From: Flavobacterium nitrogenifigens
GTDB lineage: Bacteria > Bacteroidota > Bacteroidia > Flavobacteriales > Flavobacteriaceae
NCBI RefSeq assembly: GCF_003254565.1
Contig: NZ_QJRI01000175.1
Location: forward strand, 124,001 to 188,000
DNA length: 64,000 bases
Direction of reading: 5' to 3'
Positions 36,751 to 45,909 of this stretch are shown here, piece after piece. The position numbers and the translations under genes are program-made. Every line of letters begins with the position of its first letter. Positions within the stretch are counted from its first letter, which is position 1. The notes under the pieces were generated by a model that was not told the DNA's origin, ran no database searches, and saw only the letters and a program-made list of their open reading frames with translations.

Positions 36751-37971
36751 TTATAATGATATATCCCATTGTATTCTAAATCGCCACCCTTGTTCTAATG
36801 GAAGCGTTTTGTCTTGAAAACTGAAATAAGTCACCTCTGAAGTTAGCTTGTTTTTATGACCTTTAAAAAACCAGTTAAAAGCCAGTGTAGATTCTTCTTG
36901 TCTATTTTCTTTTATAGAATTGTCGGGTCTATAACCTGCATGACGTCCCGCCATTTCTAATTGTTTAGGCCACCAATGAAAAATATTATGGAAGAAATAT
37001 CCAGCTTGAACATAATAGCCTTTCATTACTGTCATATCATTATTATTGTATTTGTCAATGATTTCTTTGGTATGCCATTCACTTTGCCAAGAAAAACCTC
37101 GATACATAAAAGCACTCTCTAAGTTCCATTGATTAACTCTATATTGACCCGGTAATCCATCTTCAAACCCATCTAAAGAACCTCCTCCAGCTTGAGAAAA
37201 TCGCGTGTAAGGGCTTCGGTTTGTCACAGCAGAAAAGGCAATAATTGGAGTTGGTTTTTCATGAAATTCTAAATCGCAACCTTCAAATTCAAGCGATCTG
37301 CCGAGGAAATTCCATTGTGCTCTTCCAAAATACATTAAGTGATTATCATCGTTTGAAGTGCTTCCTCTTCCGGTTCCAGTAAGAGCTGCAAACCAATAAT
37401 TAAAATCGGCAATTCCGGCTCCTTTTAAATGACCATAAACTTCGGCTCCTAATTGTCGGTCAACGGTAAAAGGGCGGTTGATTAAGGATCGATCTACCAT
37501 TTGCTGTTCCCCGCTGCTAATAAAGCGTTCGCGGGTAAATTCTGTTTTCCATTGTCCCACTTTAAAACTTAGAAAGTCCCATTTTTCGATCATTAATCTA
37601 AAGTCAAGTAAATTGGACTGACTTAATTCGTATTCCCAATAATATTTAAGCCAAGGTTCAAAAGCATGACCGCCAATTTTTAATCTGGCACGGTTTATTT
37701 TGAAAGTCGTTTTGGCATCTTGGCTATAATCATCGTAAGTCAATGGATCTGTATCATTTGGTGTTGAAAAGCGAAACTGAAGACGGCTTGCTAGTTGAAA
37801 CAGAAATTTTTTGTCTCGGGTTTCGAGCTCAATTCCTTTACTGCCATAACGAACATTCATTAGTTTGGTAGTGTCTTTTTCTTGTTGCGAAAATCCTTTA
37901 AAACCAACCAACAAAAGGAAAATAAAGAGTAGGTGTCTAGAAATACGATTTGATTTATTTGAGCTGCGCAT
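36751..37971 (-). CDS. Outer-membrane porin, OprO/OprP-like
   Basis: A 406-residue beta-barrel with a signal peptide (LFIFLLLVGFKGFSQ). The pattern KGIELETRDKKFLFQLASRLQFRF, then TFKINRARLKIGGHAFEPWLKYYWEYEL and FKVGQWKTEFTRERFISSGEQQMVDRSL, is that of the phosphate-selective porin family, and the protein ends in a strand with QWDISL. Although the name refers to phosphate, Bacteroidetes members occur with sulfatases and may admit sulfated or phosphorylated solutes. It is 20 bases from the next outer-membrane gene. Confidence 0.85.
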   Translation of the reverse strand: MRSSNKSNRISRHLLFIFLLLVGFKGFSQQEKDTTKLMNVRYGSKGIELETRDKKFLFQLASRLQFRFSTPNDTDPLTYDDYSQDAKTTFKINRARLKIGGHAFEPWLKYYWEYELSQSNLLDFRLMIEKWDFLSFKVGQWKTEFTRERFISSGEQQMVDRSLINRPFTVDRQLGAEVYGHLKGAGIADFNYWFAALTGTGRGSTSNDDNHLMYFGRAQWNFLGRSLEFEGCDLEFHEKPTPIIAFSAVTNRSPYTRFSQAGGGSLDGFEDGLPGQYRVNQWNLESAFMYRGFSWQSEWHTKEIIDKYNNNDMTVMKGYYVQAGYFFHNIFHWWPKQLEMAGRHAGYRPDNSIKENRQEESTLAFNWFFKGHKNKLTSEVTYFSFQDKTLPLEQGWRFRIQWDISL

Positions 37972-37991
37972 AAGATCAATAGGTTTATAAA

Positions 37992-38570
37992 TTATTTTCC
38001 TCCAAAGTTTTTTGCAATTCCTAAACCGATTCCCCAGCTGTCATAGGCATTCCATTTAAAGTCGTAACTCACAGTGCCAAAAACTTCCCATCCTTTAGGG
38101 AGTTCGTAGCCATATTCTACACCAGCTCGGGTTAAGAAAAAATCTTCTTCTTTGGCAAATTCACCTCCAAAACCTAGAAGAAAACTCCAATGCTCATTTG
38201 GTTTGTAAATTCCCATAAGGGCAGGAGCAATAGGATAACTTCTTTCTACGGTTTCTTTATCTTCTTCACTAGCGTATACTTTTTCGACTTTATATTTTTC
38301 CATAATAAAATCAGTATGAAGACCAATAGCCCATTTTTCATGAAACTGAAATGTATAATCTATCCCCCAAGCAGGAAGAGTTAAAGTTTCACGATTTCCT
38401 TCGTCATCACGGCCTTCAAAAACATGAACATGATTGATGGAAATGCCTATTTGATGGTGCGGTTTGAATTTTTTTTCTTCGTTTTCCTGAGCTGAAATTT
38501 TGTTTTGAATGATTAAGTACAAAAGAGCTGTTAGAAAAAGTGTTTTTTTAAGATGGCTTGTACTAGTCAT
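37992..38570 (-). CDS. Small outer-membrane beta-barrel protein
   Basis: A 192-residue protein with a signal peptide (ALLYLIIQNKISA) and about eight amphipathic strands, ending SWGIGLGIAKNFGGK. It looks like a small OmpW/OmpA-type barrel or a transporter-family outer-membrane protein. I cannot name a closer family. It is 20 bases upstream of the porin gene and surely co-transcribed with it. A hairpin separates it from the sulfatase gene. Confidence 0.75.
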   Translation of the reverse strand: MTSTSHLKKTLFLTALLYLIIQNKISAQENEEKKFKPHHQIGISINHVHVFEGRDDEGNRETLTLPAWGIDYTFQFHEKWAIGLHTDFIMEKYKVEKVYASEEDKETVERSYPIAPALMGIYKPNEHWSFLLGFGGEFAKEEDFFLTRAGVEYGYELPKGWEVFGTVSYDFKWNAYDSWGIGLGIAKNFGGK

Positions 38571-38597
38571 TGTGATTTAGTTTTTAATCTTTAATAA

Positions 38598-38644
38598 AAA
38601 AGAGGTATTTTATTTACTTTTTTTAGTATATAAATACCTCTTTA
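38598..38644 (-). terminator. Terminator or attenuating hairpin after the sulfatase
   Basis: Arms AAAGAGGTATTT and AAATACCTCTTT around an AT-rich loop, then a T-run on the minus strand. It would reduce read-through from the sulfatase into the outer-membrane genes. Confidence 0.7.
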
Positions 38645-38663
38645 ATTTTATTTTTCTATAAGA

Positions 38664-41099
38664 CTACTCGCTTTTCATAATTCTTAAAGCTTCTTTATTA
38701 AGATCTTCATAGCTTTGTTCGCTAATATCAACACCAACACCTAAGATTTCTCCACCTTTAAAAGTACCTGGTGATTTGTATTGATGACTTACGGCGTCCC
38801 CACTATCGAATCCTACACAAAGACCATCACCAGAAAGTGTGAATTTACCTGGTTGCGTTTTCATAGGGCCTTTGGCTACTTCTTTGCCGTCAATGTATAA
38901 ATGACCTGTACCAATTTGTTCTCCGTTTTTACCAGTACTTTCTCTTACAAACTCAAATCCTAAGGCATGTTTACCAGGAGTTAAGGTAGCCGATGAAACA
39001 AAAGTTTGTTCTGGCTGAATTCCTAAGAAATTATAAACATAGTATAATTTATTGTCTTTGATGAATAAAGAGTGTCCTCCAAAGCGAGATCCGTGAGCAA
39101 AAACTACTCCTGAAGCTCCCGATTTAATATCTACATCACCTACAATTTTGTATGAACGACCACGTACGTTTACTGCTACACCTTCTGGTACAGCAGCAGT
39201 TCCAGGGTAGTAAATGTAACGAGTTTTTGGTTTTTCTTGAGAAGGACGTTCCGTGCTTAATAATTCCATAGGAGAACGGTCGTCTAGAGGTAAAACTAAA
39301 TTTTTAGCAGCTTCGTCAAACCAAGCATCTTTAAGTTCTTTTAATTTTTCAGGGTACTTTTTAGCCAAATTGTTTGACTCAGCTCTGTCCACATCTACAT
39401 TGTACAATTCCCATTCGTCTTTGTCAAAGTTACTTTTACCCGTAAGTGGTACGTGTACAGCAACTGCTTTCCAACCGTCTTTCCAAATGGCACGAGTCCC
39501 CAACATTGTATAGTACTGTATGTGTTTTTGAGTAGGAGCATCTGGTTTAGCATCAAACGAGTATTTCATTGAAACTCCAGATAATGGATATTGATCTACG
39601 CCATTATATTTAGTAGGCATTTCTAAACCACAGATGTCTAAAATTGTTGGTACGATGTCAGTAGAATGGTGGTATTGATTACGGATTTCGCCTCTGGCTT
39701 TAATTCCTTTTGGCCATGAAATTACTAATGCATCACAAGTTCCTCCTGCATAATTACTGTAGCGTTTAAACATTTTGTAAGGAGCAGAGAAAGCCGCCGC
39801 CCAACCAGTAGGATAATGCTCGTAAGTATCTGGGCCTCCTAGTTTATCTAAATATTTTAAATTTTCAGATAATTCATCAGGATAACCGTTAAAGAATTTG
39901 TTTTCGTTTACAGATCCAGATGGAGAACCTTCACCCGAAGCACCATTATCGGCAGCATAAAGAACCACAGTATTTTCTAACTGACCTGTTTTTTCTAAAT
40001 ACTCAATAACACGTCCTACTTGAGCATCAGTGTATTCAGAGAAACCGGCATATACTTCGGCTAGTTTTGAGAATAATTTTTTCTCATCAGCACTTAGTGT
40101 ATTCCAAGGTTTTACATAATCACCAGGATTAGCAATGTTAGGAGGTAAGAAATTGAAATCGGTGTTTTTAGTTCCTTTAGGTACAATTCCTTTAGCAATC
40201 ATGCGAGGTAATACCCATTCGCGATAAGCATCGTAACCAGCATCAAATTTCCCTTTGTATTTAGCAATGTACTCTTCTGGTGCATGGTGTGGTGCATGGT
40301 TCGCTCCAGGGCAATACCACATATACCATGGTTTAGAAGGGTTGGTGGCTTTTTGGTCTTTGATGTATTCAATGGCTTTATCGGCTAAATCTTTAGATAA
40401 GTGATAGCCCTCTTCAGGAGTATAAGGTGCCTCAATAAAGTGGTTGTCTTCTATTAAATCAGGGTACCATTGGTTGGTTTCGCCTCCTATGAATCCGTAA
40501 TAGCGGTCAAAGCCCATTTGGGTTGGCCATTGTGCTTTGGAACCTCCAGAAGAAACGTCTTGTTCCGGTACGTTGTGGTTTTTTCCAATCCAGAAAGTAC
40601 TCCATCCTGCTTGTTGTAATACTTGACCAATAGTAGCACACTGAGCTGGGATTTGTCCGTTTGCTCCGGGATAACCATCTGTAGTTTCGGTGATGGATGC
40701 CATACCGTTTAAGTGGTGGTTACGACCAGTTAATAAAGTAGAACGAGTTGGCGAACATAATGCTGTAGTATGCCATTGGGTGTAGGTAATACCATTGTCC
40801 GCTAATTTTTGTAGTGTTGGCATGTTTATGGCTCCTCCATAAGGAGACCAGGCAGCCTGTCCTGTGTCATCGTATAAGATAAACAATACGTTTGGCGCAC
40901 CTTCTGGAGCTGATTTTTTAGTGTAGGGTTTCCAGTCTGGTTTTGAATTTCTAATATCAAGTTCGATGACACCATGGAAATTTTCTTTAGTTACTTTCTG
41001 AGGGTCTGCCTGAGCGGCTAATTTCGAGGTTAAGCCTAATGAAAGGCAAAATAGTAGTGTGAAAATACTTTTCAGAATGAATTGTTTGCTGACTTTCAT
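38664..41099 (-). CDS. Arylsulfatase, exported (type I, Cys-dependent)
   Basis: An 811-residue sulfatase with a signal peptide (to about residue 30). Metal ligands Asp77 and Asp78 lie in LFILYDDTGQ. The modification motif is CSPTR (Cys115) in LCSPTRSTLLTGR. Further motifs are GKNHNVPE, the APHHAPEEYI His region and YAADNGASGEG. The C-terminal 150 residues form a beta-rich, concanavalin-like domain that binds no known ligand. The size and architecture match the large arylsulfatases also found in actinobacteria and pseudomonads. It needs FGE, encoded 3 kb downstream on the same strand. Confidence 0.93.
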   Translation of the reverse strand: MKVSKQFILKSIFTLLFCLSLGLTSKLAAQADPQKVTKENFHGVIELDIRNSKPDWKPYTKKSAPEGAPNVLFILYDDTGQAAWSPYGGAINMPTLQKLADNGITYTQWHTTALCSPTRSTLLTGRNHHLNGMASITETTDGYPGANGQIPAQCATIGQVLQQAGWSTFWIGKNHNVPEQDVSSGGSKAQWPTQMGFDRYYGFIGGETNQWYPDLIEDNHFIEAPYTPEEGYHLSKDLADKAIEYIKDQKATNPSKPWYMWYCPGANHAPHHAPEEYIAKYKGKFDAGYDAYREWVLPRMIAKGIVPKGTKNTDFNFLPPNIANPGDYVKPWNTLSADEKKLFSKLAEVYAGFSEYTDAQVGRVIEYLEKTGQLENTVVLYAADNGASGEGSPSGSVNENKFFNGYPDELSENLKYLDKLGGPDTYEHYPTGWAAAFSAPYKMFKRYSNYAGGTCDALVISWPKGIKARGEIRNQYHHSTDIVPTILDICGLEMPTKYNGVDQYPLSGVSMKYSFDAKPDAPTQKHIQYYTMLGTRAIWKDGWKAVAVHVPLTGKSNFDKDEWELYNVDVDRAESNNLAKKYPEKLKELKDAWFDEAAKNLVLPLDDRSPMELLSTERPSQEKPKTRYIYYPGTAAVPEGVAVNVRGRSYKIVGDVDIKSGASGVVFAHGSRFGGHSLFIKDNKLYYVYNFLGIQPEQTFVSSATLTPGKHALGFEFVRESTGKNGEQIGTGHLYIDGKEVAKGPMKTQPGKFTLSGDGLCVGFDSGDAVSHQYKSPGTFKGGEILGVGVDISEQSYEDLNKEALRIMKSE

Positions 41100-41490
41100 G
41101 ATTTAAGTTATTAATTATTATTGATCTTGTGCGGGGCACTTTGTTGAACTTTTGGGTATAAAAAATAATCTGAAAAAAATGGAATTTTTAGTCTTCTCTG
41201 AATTGAAATATTTTTACTGGCTTATAGTTTTTAAAATTTTGAAATGTAATCACTCAAATTTAAATATTATAAGCTTGGAAGGATATTTTCAACAGATTTA
41301 AGTGGTTTCATTTTATAATTTGCAACATAAAAAGCAAGTTTTAGAACAATGGACGGTCTATGTTTTAAGAATAGTTTTATTTATGAGCGGAAAAATCAAA
41401 CAAAAAGAAAATGATTTGTTTTCGCAAAAAGACACCTTTTTAAACTATAATATTTAAATTTGCAGCCAAAATAACAACAACACAACTCTT
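41100..41490. other. Divergent intergenic region, sulfatase / pyrD
   Basis: No gene is seen here. The right end holds the pyrD promoter box. On the sulfatase side I see no TAnnTTTG box within 100 bases of its start, so its promoter may use a different sigma factor or an activator. The rest is AT-rich with no inverted repeat worth naming. Confidence 0.5.
41455..41462 (+). promoter_or_regulatory. -7 promoter box of pyrD
   Basis: TAAATTTG followed by C, 28 nt before the ATG. Confidence 0.65.
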
Positions 41491-42525
41491 ATGTATAAAT
41501 TGATAATTCGTCCGATACTTTTTTGTTTTGATCCTGAAAAAGTACATTACTTTACTTTCTCATTTGTAAAATTCATTTCAAAAATCCCTGGAGTTTCGGC
41601 AATTATAAGATCAATTTATGAAGTAAAAGACACTCGACTAGAAAGAGAAGTTTTCGGAATTAAATTTAAAAATCCAGTTGGACTTGCGGCTGGTTTTGAT
41701 AAAGATGCTAAGCTGTATAAAGAACTAGGCGATTTTGGTTTTGGTTTTATCGAAATCGGAACTGTAACGCCAGTGGGACAAGAAGGAAATCCAAAAAAAC
41801 GTTTATTCCGTTTAAAAGAAGATCAAGCGATTATTAACCGAATGGGATTTAATAATGGCGGTGTACTAGAAGCTGTTGAACGTTTAAAAAAGAACTCAGG
41901 AGTTTTGATTGGTGGAAATATCGGAAAGAATAAAGTAACCGATAACGATGATGCCGTAAAAGATTATATCATTTGTTTTGATGCACTTTTTAATCATGTA
42001 GATTATTTTGTAGTGAATGTGAGCTCGCCAAATACACCAAATTTAAGAGCTTTACAAGACAAAGAACCTCTAACAGCTTTATTACAGACTTTGCAAAACA
42101 GAAATGTTGAGAAGCAAAAAACAAGCACCCAGAAAGTAAAACCAATTCTTTTAAAAATTGCTCCAGATTTAACAGATGAGCAATTGTTGGATATTATTGA
42201 CATTGTAAAAACAACTCAAATAGCAGGTGTAATCGCTACAAACACCACTATTTCTAGAGAAGGTTTGCAATCTACTAACCAAACAGAAATGGGAGGTTTG
42301 TCTGGAAAACCGCTTACGAAACGTTCTACAGAAGTAATTCGTTTTCTTTCAGAAAAAAGCAATAAAGCATTCCCAATTATTGGAGTAGGAGGAATTCATT
42401 CTGCCGATGATGCAATTGAAAAACTAAATGCAGGTGCAAGCTTAGTGCAATTGTACACCGGTTTTATCTATGAAGGGCCAGCTTTGATAAAAGCAATCAA
42501 CAAGAAAGTTTTAGAGCAATTATAA
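41491..42525 (+). CDS. pyrD: Dihydroorotate dehydrogenase, class 2 (quinone-linked)
   Basis: A 344-residue flavoenzyme that oxidises dihydroorotate to orotate in pyrimidine synthesis. The N-terminal helix region ([16 protein letters not shown]) is the membrane-docking, quinone-channel part of class 2 enzymes. FMN and substrate motifs are [41 protein letters not shown] with catalytic Ser, and [12 protein letters not shown]. The 3' end overlaps the convergent DUF3307 gene by six bases. Confidence 0.96.
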   Translation: MYKLIIRPILFCFDPEKVHYFTFSFVKFISKIPGVSAIIRSIYEVKDTRLEREVFGIKFKNPVGLAAGFDKDAKLYKELGDFGFGFIEIGTVTPVGQEGNPKKRLFRLKEDQAIINRMGFNNGGVLEAVERLKKNSGVLIGGNIGKNKVTDNDDAVKDYIICFDALFNHVDYFVVNVSSPNTPNLRALQDKEPLTALLQTLQNRNVEKQKTSTQKVKPILLKIAPDLTDEQLLDIIDIVKTTQIAGVIATNTTISREGLQSTNQTEMGGLSGKPLTKRSTEVIRFLSEKSNKAFPIIGVGGIHSADDAIEKLNAGASLVQLYTGFIYEGPALIKAINKKVLEQL

Positions 42526-43227
42526 AAGCAATGCTTGAACAGTTAATCCGACAAGTATTGCAATTCCAAAACTGATTAAGGTTCCAATCATTACATATTC
42601 GGTCAATTTTCTGTCTTTGGCTTCTTTTAAATCTCCGAATCTAAAAATAGATTTAGCGGCCAGCAAAAAACCTATTGCCTCAAAATGTCCGGTTAAAATA
42701 AAACCGAAAACAAATAAGCGTTCTAAAATACCAATATAATTTCCAGCAGCTATCAGAGAATTATCCTGATGGCTGTTTTTGCTTTCAGGAGCCCATATTG
42801 AAATTATGGTTTTTATAAAAATTGAGGTAGGTTTAGTTAGCAGTAAAATTGCGGTAATGAGAATCCAGAAGGTATTGTTTTGCCAAAAGTTGATTATGGT
42901 TTTGTTTTCATAAAGCAACACTATGCCAATTAAAACAAGAATATGTGCAATCTGATCTAGAACAAACCAAGTACGTTTGGTTTTGTCTTTCTGAAAATGC
43001 AGTTTGATTAAATCGATAATGCCGTGCGTAACAGTGATTAAAGCGGCATAAGGGATAAAATTGATTTCACCCACTAAAACTGCTGCTAAAACTCCGTGCA
43101 GTAAAATATGAATATACAAATAAACACTTTTGTGTTTTTTGAGTTCTTTATTGGCGACCCAAGAATTGGGCTGCCAGATAAAATCACCAAATAAATGAGC
43201 GAGAAACAGTTTTGTAAATAAAATCAT
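42520..43227 (-). CDS. DUF3307 membrane protein
   Basis: A 235-residue protein with about six hydrophobic segments. Its opening [20 protein letters not shown] is the DUF3307 signature, a motif with conserved His and Asp at the end of the first helix. The family's role is unknown, but it is nearly always encoded next to SatD. That holds here, with a 4-base ATGA overlap that couples translation. The last bases overlap the convergent pyrD. Confidence 0.88.
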   Translation of the reverse strand: MILFTKLFLAHLFGDFIWQPNSWVANKELKKHKSVYLYIHILLHGVLAAVLVGEINFIPYAALITVTHGIIDLIKLHFQKDKTKRTWFVLDQIAHILVLIGIVLLYENKTIINFWQNNTFWILITAILLLTKPTSIFIKTIISIWAPESKNSHQDNSLIAAGNYIGILERLFVFGFILTGHFEAIGFLLAAKSIFRFGDLKEAKDRKLTEYVMIGTLISFGIAILVGLTVQALLL

Positions 43228-43835
43228 GGGGTTGTAAGTTGTTTTATTTGTTTTCTAAAATATCGATCTAAATTCATTATCAAATCAAACTGAGCGCGTT
43301 TTTGTCTTCGGCTGACGGCAGCTTGATTAATGCCTAATTTTTTTCCTAATTCTTCTTGTGACAAAGTTGGATTTTCAATGGCAATAGCTACAAATTCTGC
43401 CGATTGCACCAGCCAGCTGTCCATAAAGGTCAATGCTAATTGGAGCATTAAATTCAGTTTTTCATCCAAATCAGTATCTCCTGTTCGCATAGCCAGAGTA
43501 ACTTTCTGTTTTTTTAAAGTTTCAAAAAGTTCACCCGAGTGTATAAAAGCAGAACCATTGCTTTCAGATATTCTTTCAGCATTGTGCGTTTTATCTCCAA
43601 AACCAATGCTCATTCGGGCATCAGACTTTATGGCTCTTAAATGTGCTTTTACCAAAATAGCAGCTAATAGCGCATCTTCGGGATTGCTAATTTCAATTTG
43701 AAATTCGTCTCCACGATACACCTCCCATTGACTTGGAGTATGGCCGAAGGGAGCTAAGATTTTCTTTAAATCTTCAACCCAATGTTCAGATTGCTGTCTT
43801 GAACCAATTATGTCACCTGTAATTACACTAGTCAT
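43224..43835 (-). CDS. SatD family protein with C-terminal helix-turn-helix
   Basis: A 203-residue cytoplasmic protein. The N-terminal SatD domain starts TSVITGDIIGSRQ, with WEVYRGDEFQIEI and ARMSIGFGDKTH. Its fold resembles nucleotide-cyclase-type or other nucleotide-binding palms. The last 60 residues have a helix-turn-helix (LSQEELGKKLGINQAAVSRRQKRA). Paired with DUF3307, it probably regulates its own operon in response to a ligand. Four TATTAC half-sites at a 28-bp period lie in the promoter region. Confidence 0.87.
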   Translation of the reverse strand: MTSVITGDIIGSRQQSEHWVEDLKKILAPFGHTPSQWEVYRGDEFQIEISNPEDALLAAILVKAHLRAIKSDARMSIGFGDKTHNAERISESNGSAFIHSGELFETLKKQKVTLAMRTGDTDLDEKLNLMLQLALTFMDSWLVQSAEFVAIAIENPTLSQEELGKKLGINQAAVSRRQKRAQFDLIMNLDRYFRKQIKQLTTP

Positions 43836-43868
43836 AACTCAAATATAATTAAAAAATTATAAATTTTA

Positions 43869-43958
43869 TATTACAAATATAAGGAATGAAAATAATTATT
43901 ACGTTTTTTTGTAATATTTTAAGTTATTACGTTTTTTGGTAATAAAAGTGATTATTAC
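43869..43958. promoter_or_regulatory. Four TATTAC half-sites at an exact 28-bp period
   Basis: TATTAC starts at 43869, 43897, 43925 and 43953. Copies 2 and 3 are full palindromes: TATTAC-N8-GTAATA and TTATTAC-N8-GTAATAA. The array lies between the divergent satD and HMG-CoA-lyase-like promoters, and its first half-site overlaps the satD -7 box. It is a likely operator array for the SatD helix-turn-helix. Confidence 0.7.
43874..43881 (-). promoter_or_regulatory. -7 promoter box of satD
   Basis: The minus strand reads TATATTTG, 39 nt before the ATG, and directly overlaps the first TATTAC half-site. Confidence 0.6.
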
Positions 43959-43970
43959 AATATTCATTAA

Positions 43971-43978
43971 TAAATTTG
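43971..43978 (+). promoter_or_regulatory. -7 promoter box of the HMG-CoA-lyase-like gene
   Basis: TAAATTTG, 68 nt before the TTG start and 13 bases after the last TATTAC half-site. Confidence 0.55.
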
Positions 43979-44046
43979 TTTGTGCTAAAATTATCTTTTA
44001 TTTCATTAAAAAAGGAACTAACTTAGCCTTAACAAAAGAATAAGCT

Positions 44047-44913
44047 TTGAGTAAAGAAATCAAAATTATCGAATGTCCTCGAGATGCCATGCAAGGCATT
44101 AAGGATTTTATTCCAACCAAAAATAAAGTTACCTACATACAAGCTTTGCTGCGAGTAGGCTTTGATACAATTGATTTTGGAAGTTTTGTTTCTCCAAAAG
44201 CTATTCCGCAAATGCAGGATACTGCTGAGGTTTTGGCACAATTAGACCTTTCGCAAACAACAAGCAAACTGCTTTCTATTATTGCCAACACGCAAGGCGC
44301 GATAACTGCTGCAAACTATGAACCGATTCAGTATCTAGGTTTTCCATTTTCTATTTCTGAGAACTTTCAGATGCGTAATACACATAAAACTATTGCAGAA
44401 TCTCTAGTTACGCTTGAAGAAATTCTTGAAGTGGCCGATAAGAAAAATAAAGAAGTAGTAACATATCTTTCAATGGGTTTCGGAAATCCGTATGGAGACC
44501 CGTGGAATGTTGAAATTGTAGGGGAGTGGACCGAAAAATTGGCTGGAATGGGCGTGAAAATCTTATCACTTTCTGATACTGTTGGAACTTCTACACCAGA
44601 AGTAATCACGTATTTGTTTTCAGATTTAATTCCGAAATATCCTGAAATTGAGTTTGGTGCTCATTTGCATACAACGCCAGAAAGCTGGTTTGAAAAAATA
44701 GATGCGGCTGCAAAAGCTGGCTGTACTCGCTTTGATGGTGCTATTCAAGGCTTTGGAGGCTGCCCAATGGCAACCGATAAACTCACAGGAAATATGCCAA
44801 CAGAAAAACTGGTTTCTTATTTTACAGCCAATAAAAAAATAACAGGACTTAATTCTCTTAGTTTTGAAAGTGCTTATAATGAAGCTTCAAAATTGTTTGG
44901 AAAGTTCCATTAA
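44047..44913 (+). CDS. Hydroxymethylglutaryl-CoA lyase-like enzyme
   Basis: A 288-residue TIM-barrel enzyme of the DRE-TIM metallolyase type. Its opening IIECPRDAMQGIKDFIP carries the catalytic Arg-Asp pair, GFDTIDFGSFVSPKAIPQMQDT matches HMG-CoA lyase, and metal-binding FGAHLHTTPESW and GFGGCPMA follow. It would cleave HMG-CoA to acetyl-CoA and acetoacetate in leucine breakdown. The start is TTG: a stop codon lies just upstream in frame, and a later ATG would remove the catalytic motif. Its last 33 bases are duplicated at 45256-45291. Confidence 0.88.
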   Translation: MSKEIKIIECPRDAMQGIKDFIPTKNKVTYIQALLRVGFDTIDFGSFVSPKAIPQMQDTAEVLAQLDLSQTTSKLLSIIANTQGAITAANYEPIQYLGFPFSISENFQMRNTHKTIAESLVTLEEILEVADKKNKEVVTYLSMGFGNPYGDPWNVEIVGEWTEKLAGMGVKILSLSDTVGTSTPEVITYLFSDLIPKYPEIEFGAHLHTTPESWFEKIDAAAKAGCTRFDGAIQGFGGCPMATDKLTGNMPTEKLVSYFTANKKITGLNSLSFESAYNEASKLFGKFH

Positions 44914-44915
44914 AA
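44880..44915 (+). repeat. 36-bp direct repeat, left copy (lyase 3' end)
   Basis: It covers the last codons and stop of the lyase gene. It matches 45256-45291 at 35 of 36 positions; the one difference is C at 44907 against T at 45283. Confidence 0.9.
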
Positions 44916-44931
44916 TTAAATATTGTTTTAT

Positions 44932-45258
44932 ATGGATAAATTTAAACTTTGGTTAGAATTTGAAGAAGTTGATCCAGATAAATGGCAAAAAGACAATGAT
45001 TTTTGCAATATACACGTAACAATGGAGGATGGAAGACACTACGGAATAAATGTTTGGACTTATAATTTTTTAACTGTTGCGCTTCAATCAAATAAACAAG
45101 CTAGAAATAATCTTAATGGATTATATTTAATTCCGCCAGATTTATTTGTTGAAGAATTAACTAGAGATTGTATTGAAAAAACAATTAGTGATCTATTAAA
45201 GATAGGAAATCTAGAAGAAGTCTTAAATCCAAGTGTAATTTCTAAAAATACTGATTGA
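44932..45258 (+). CDS. Small acidic hypothetical protein inside a direct-repeat unit
   Basis: A 108-residue acidic cytoplasmic protein (FKLWLEFEEVDPDKW, HVTMEDGRHYGINVWTY, YLIPPDLFVEELTRDCIEKTI). I recognise no family for certain; the style resembles small immunity-like proteins. The ATG at 44932 is preferred to a TTG three codons earlier. Its stop codon is the first bases of the right copy of a 36-bp direct repeat, and the left copy is the end of the lyase gene. It therefore looks like a gene inserted at the 3' end of the lyase gene. Confidence 0.7.
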   Translation: MDKFKLWLEFEEVDPDKWQKDNDFCNIHVTMEDGRHYGINVWTYNFLTVALQSNKQARNNLNGLYLIPPDLFVEELTRDCIEKTISDLLKIGNLEEVLNPSVISKNTD

Positions 45259-45291
45259 AGCTTCAAAATTGTTTGGAAAGTTTCATTAAAA
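45256..45291 (+). repeat. 36-bp direct repeat, right copy
   Basis: A second copy of the lyase 3' end, out of context. It begins at the stop codon of the small gene. It includes the bases that would be the lyase's last codons and TAA. Confidence 0.9.
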
Positions 45292-45357
45292 AATATTTTT
45301 AAACATAAGTAATATCTTACAGTTAAATGCGTTTTTATTTATTCTAATAAAACTAAA

Positions 45358-45909
45358 ATGAAACGAAATCTAATACAAAGAATCTCAATGCTATTGTTTG
45401 CTGCAGTTTTTTTTCTGTCTTGTTCAAGCGATTTGGATTTTGATCAGGTAAATGATTTTAAGCTAGAGCCTGTATTTGTAGCAAATCTTGCTTATTTTGA
45501 TATTCCAGCAAATAAACTCGAAGACGATGGAAGTACAAATGTTTATCCCGACGTAAGAGACTTTGATATTTTTAAAGATAAGTTTTTTAATGAACGTCTT
45601 AAAAAAGCTGAGTTTGATTTTGAAATCGAGAATAATATAAACCGTTCTTTTGTTATAAACATGCTTTTGCTTAATGCAGAGAATCAGGTTTTGCAGACCA
45701 TATCTTTTACGGTTCCATCTTATAATGGAACGCCAAATGTTATAAAATACCCTACAGAAGTTTTTGAAAACGCGCGATTAGATCTTTTAAAGCAAACCCA
45801 AAAAATTGGCTTTGTTATAATAATTGCTGCCGGACCTCCATTGAATAGTGAGAGTCTAGGGAATTTAAAATTAAGATCAAGTGCAACTGCTTATTTAGAA
45901 ATTGAATGA
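45358..45909 (+). CDS. Hypothetical lipoprotein
   Basis: A 183-residue lipoprotein (lipobox FLSCSS). The mature part is predicted beta-rich, with DFEIENNINRSFVINMLLLNAENQVLQTISF, and resembles a small immunoglobulin-like fold. I do not recognise a family. It overlaps the start of the DUF5723 gene by four bases (ATGA), so the two products are made together and probably act together in the outer membrane. Confidence 0.8.
   Translation: MKRNLIQRISMLLFAAVFFLSCSSDLDFDQVNDFKLEPVFVANLAYFDIPANKLEDDGSTNVYPDVRDFDIFKDKFFNERLKKAEFDFEIENNINRSFVINMLLLNAENQVLQTISFTVPSYNGTPNVIKYPTEVFENARLDLLKQTQKIGFVIIIAAGPPLNSESLGNLKLRSSATAYLEIE

Noticed and set aside
43869..43958. A possible small CRISPR-like array
   Set aside because: The repeated unit is only 6-7 bp plus a palindrome, the intervals are not unique spacers, and no cas gene is present.
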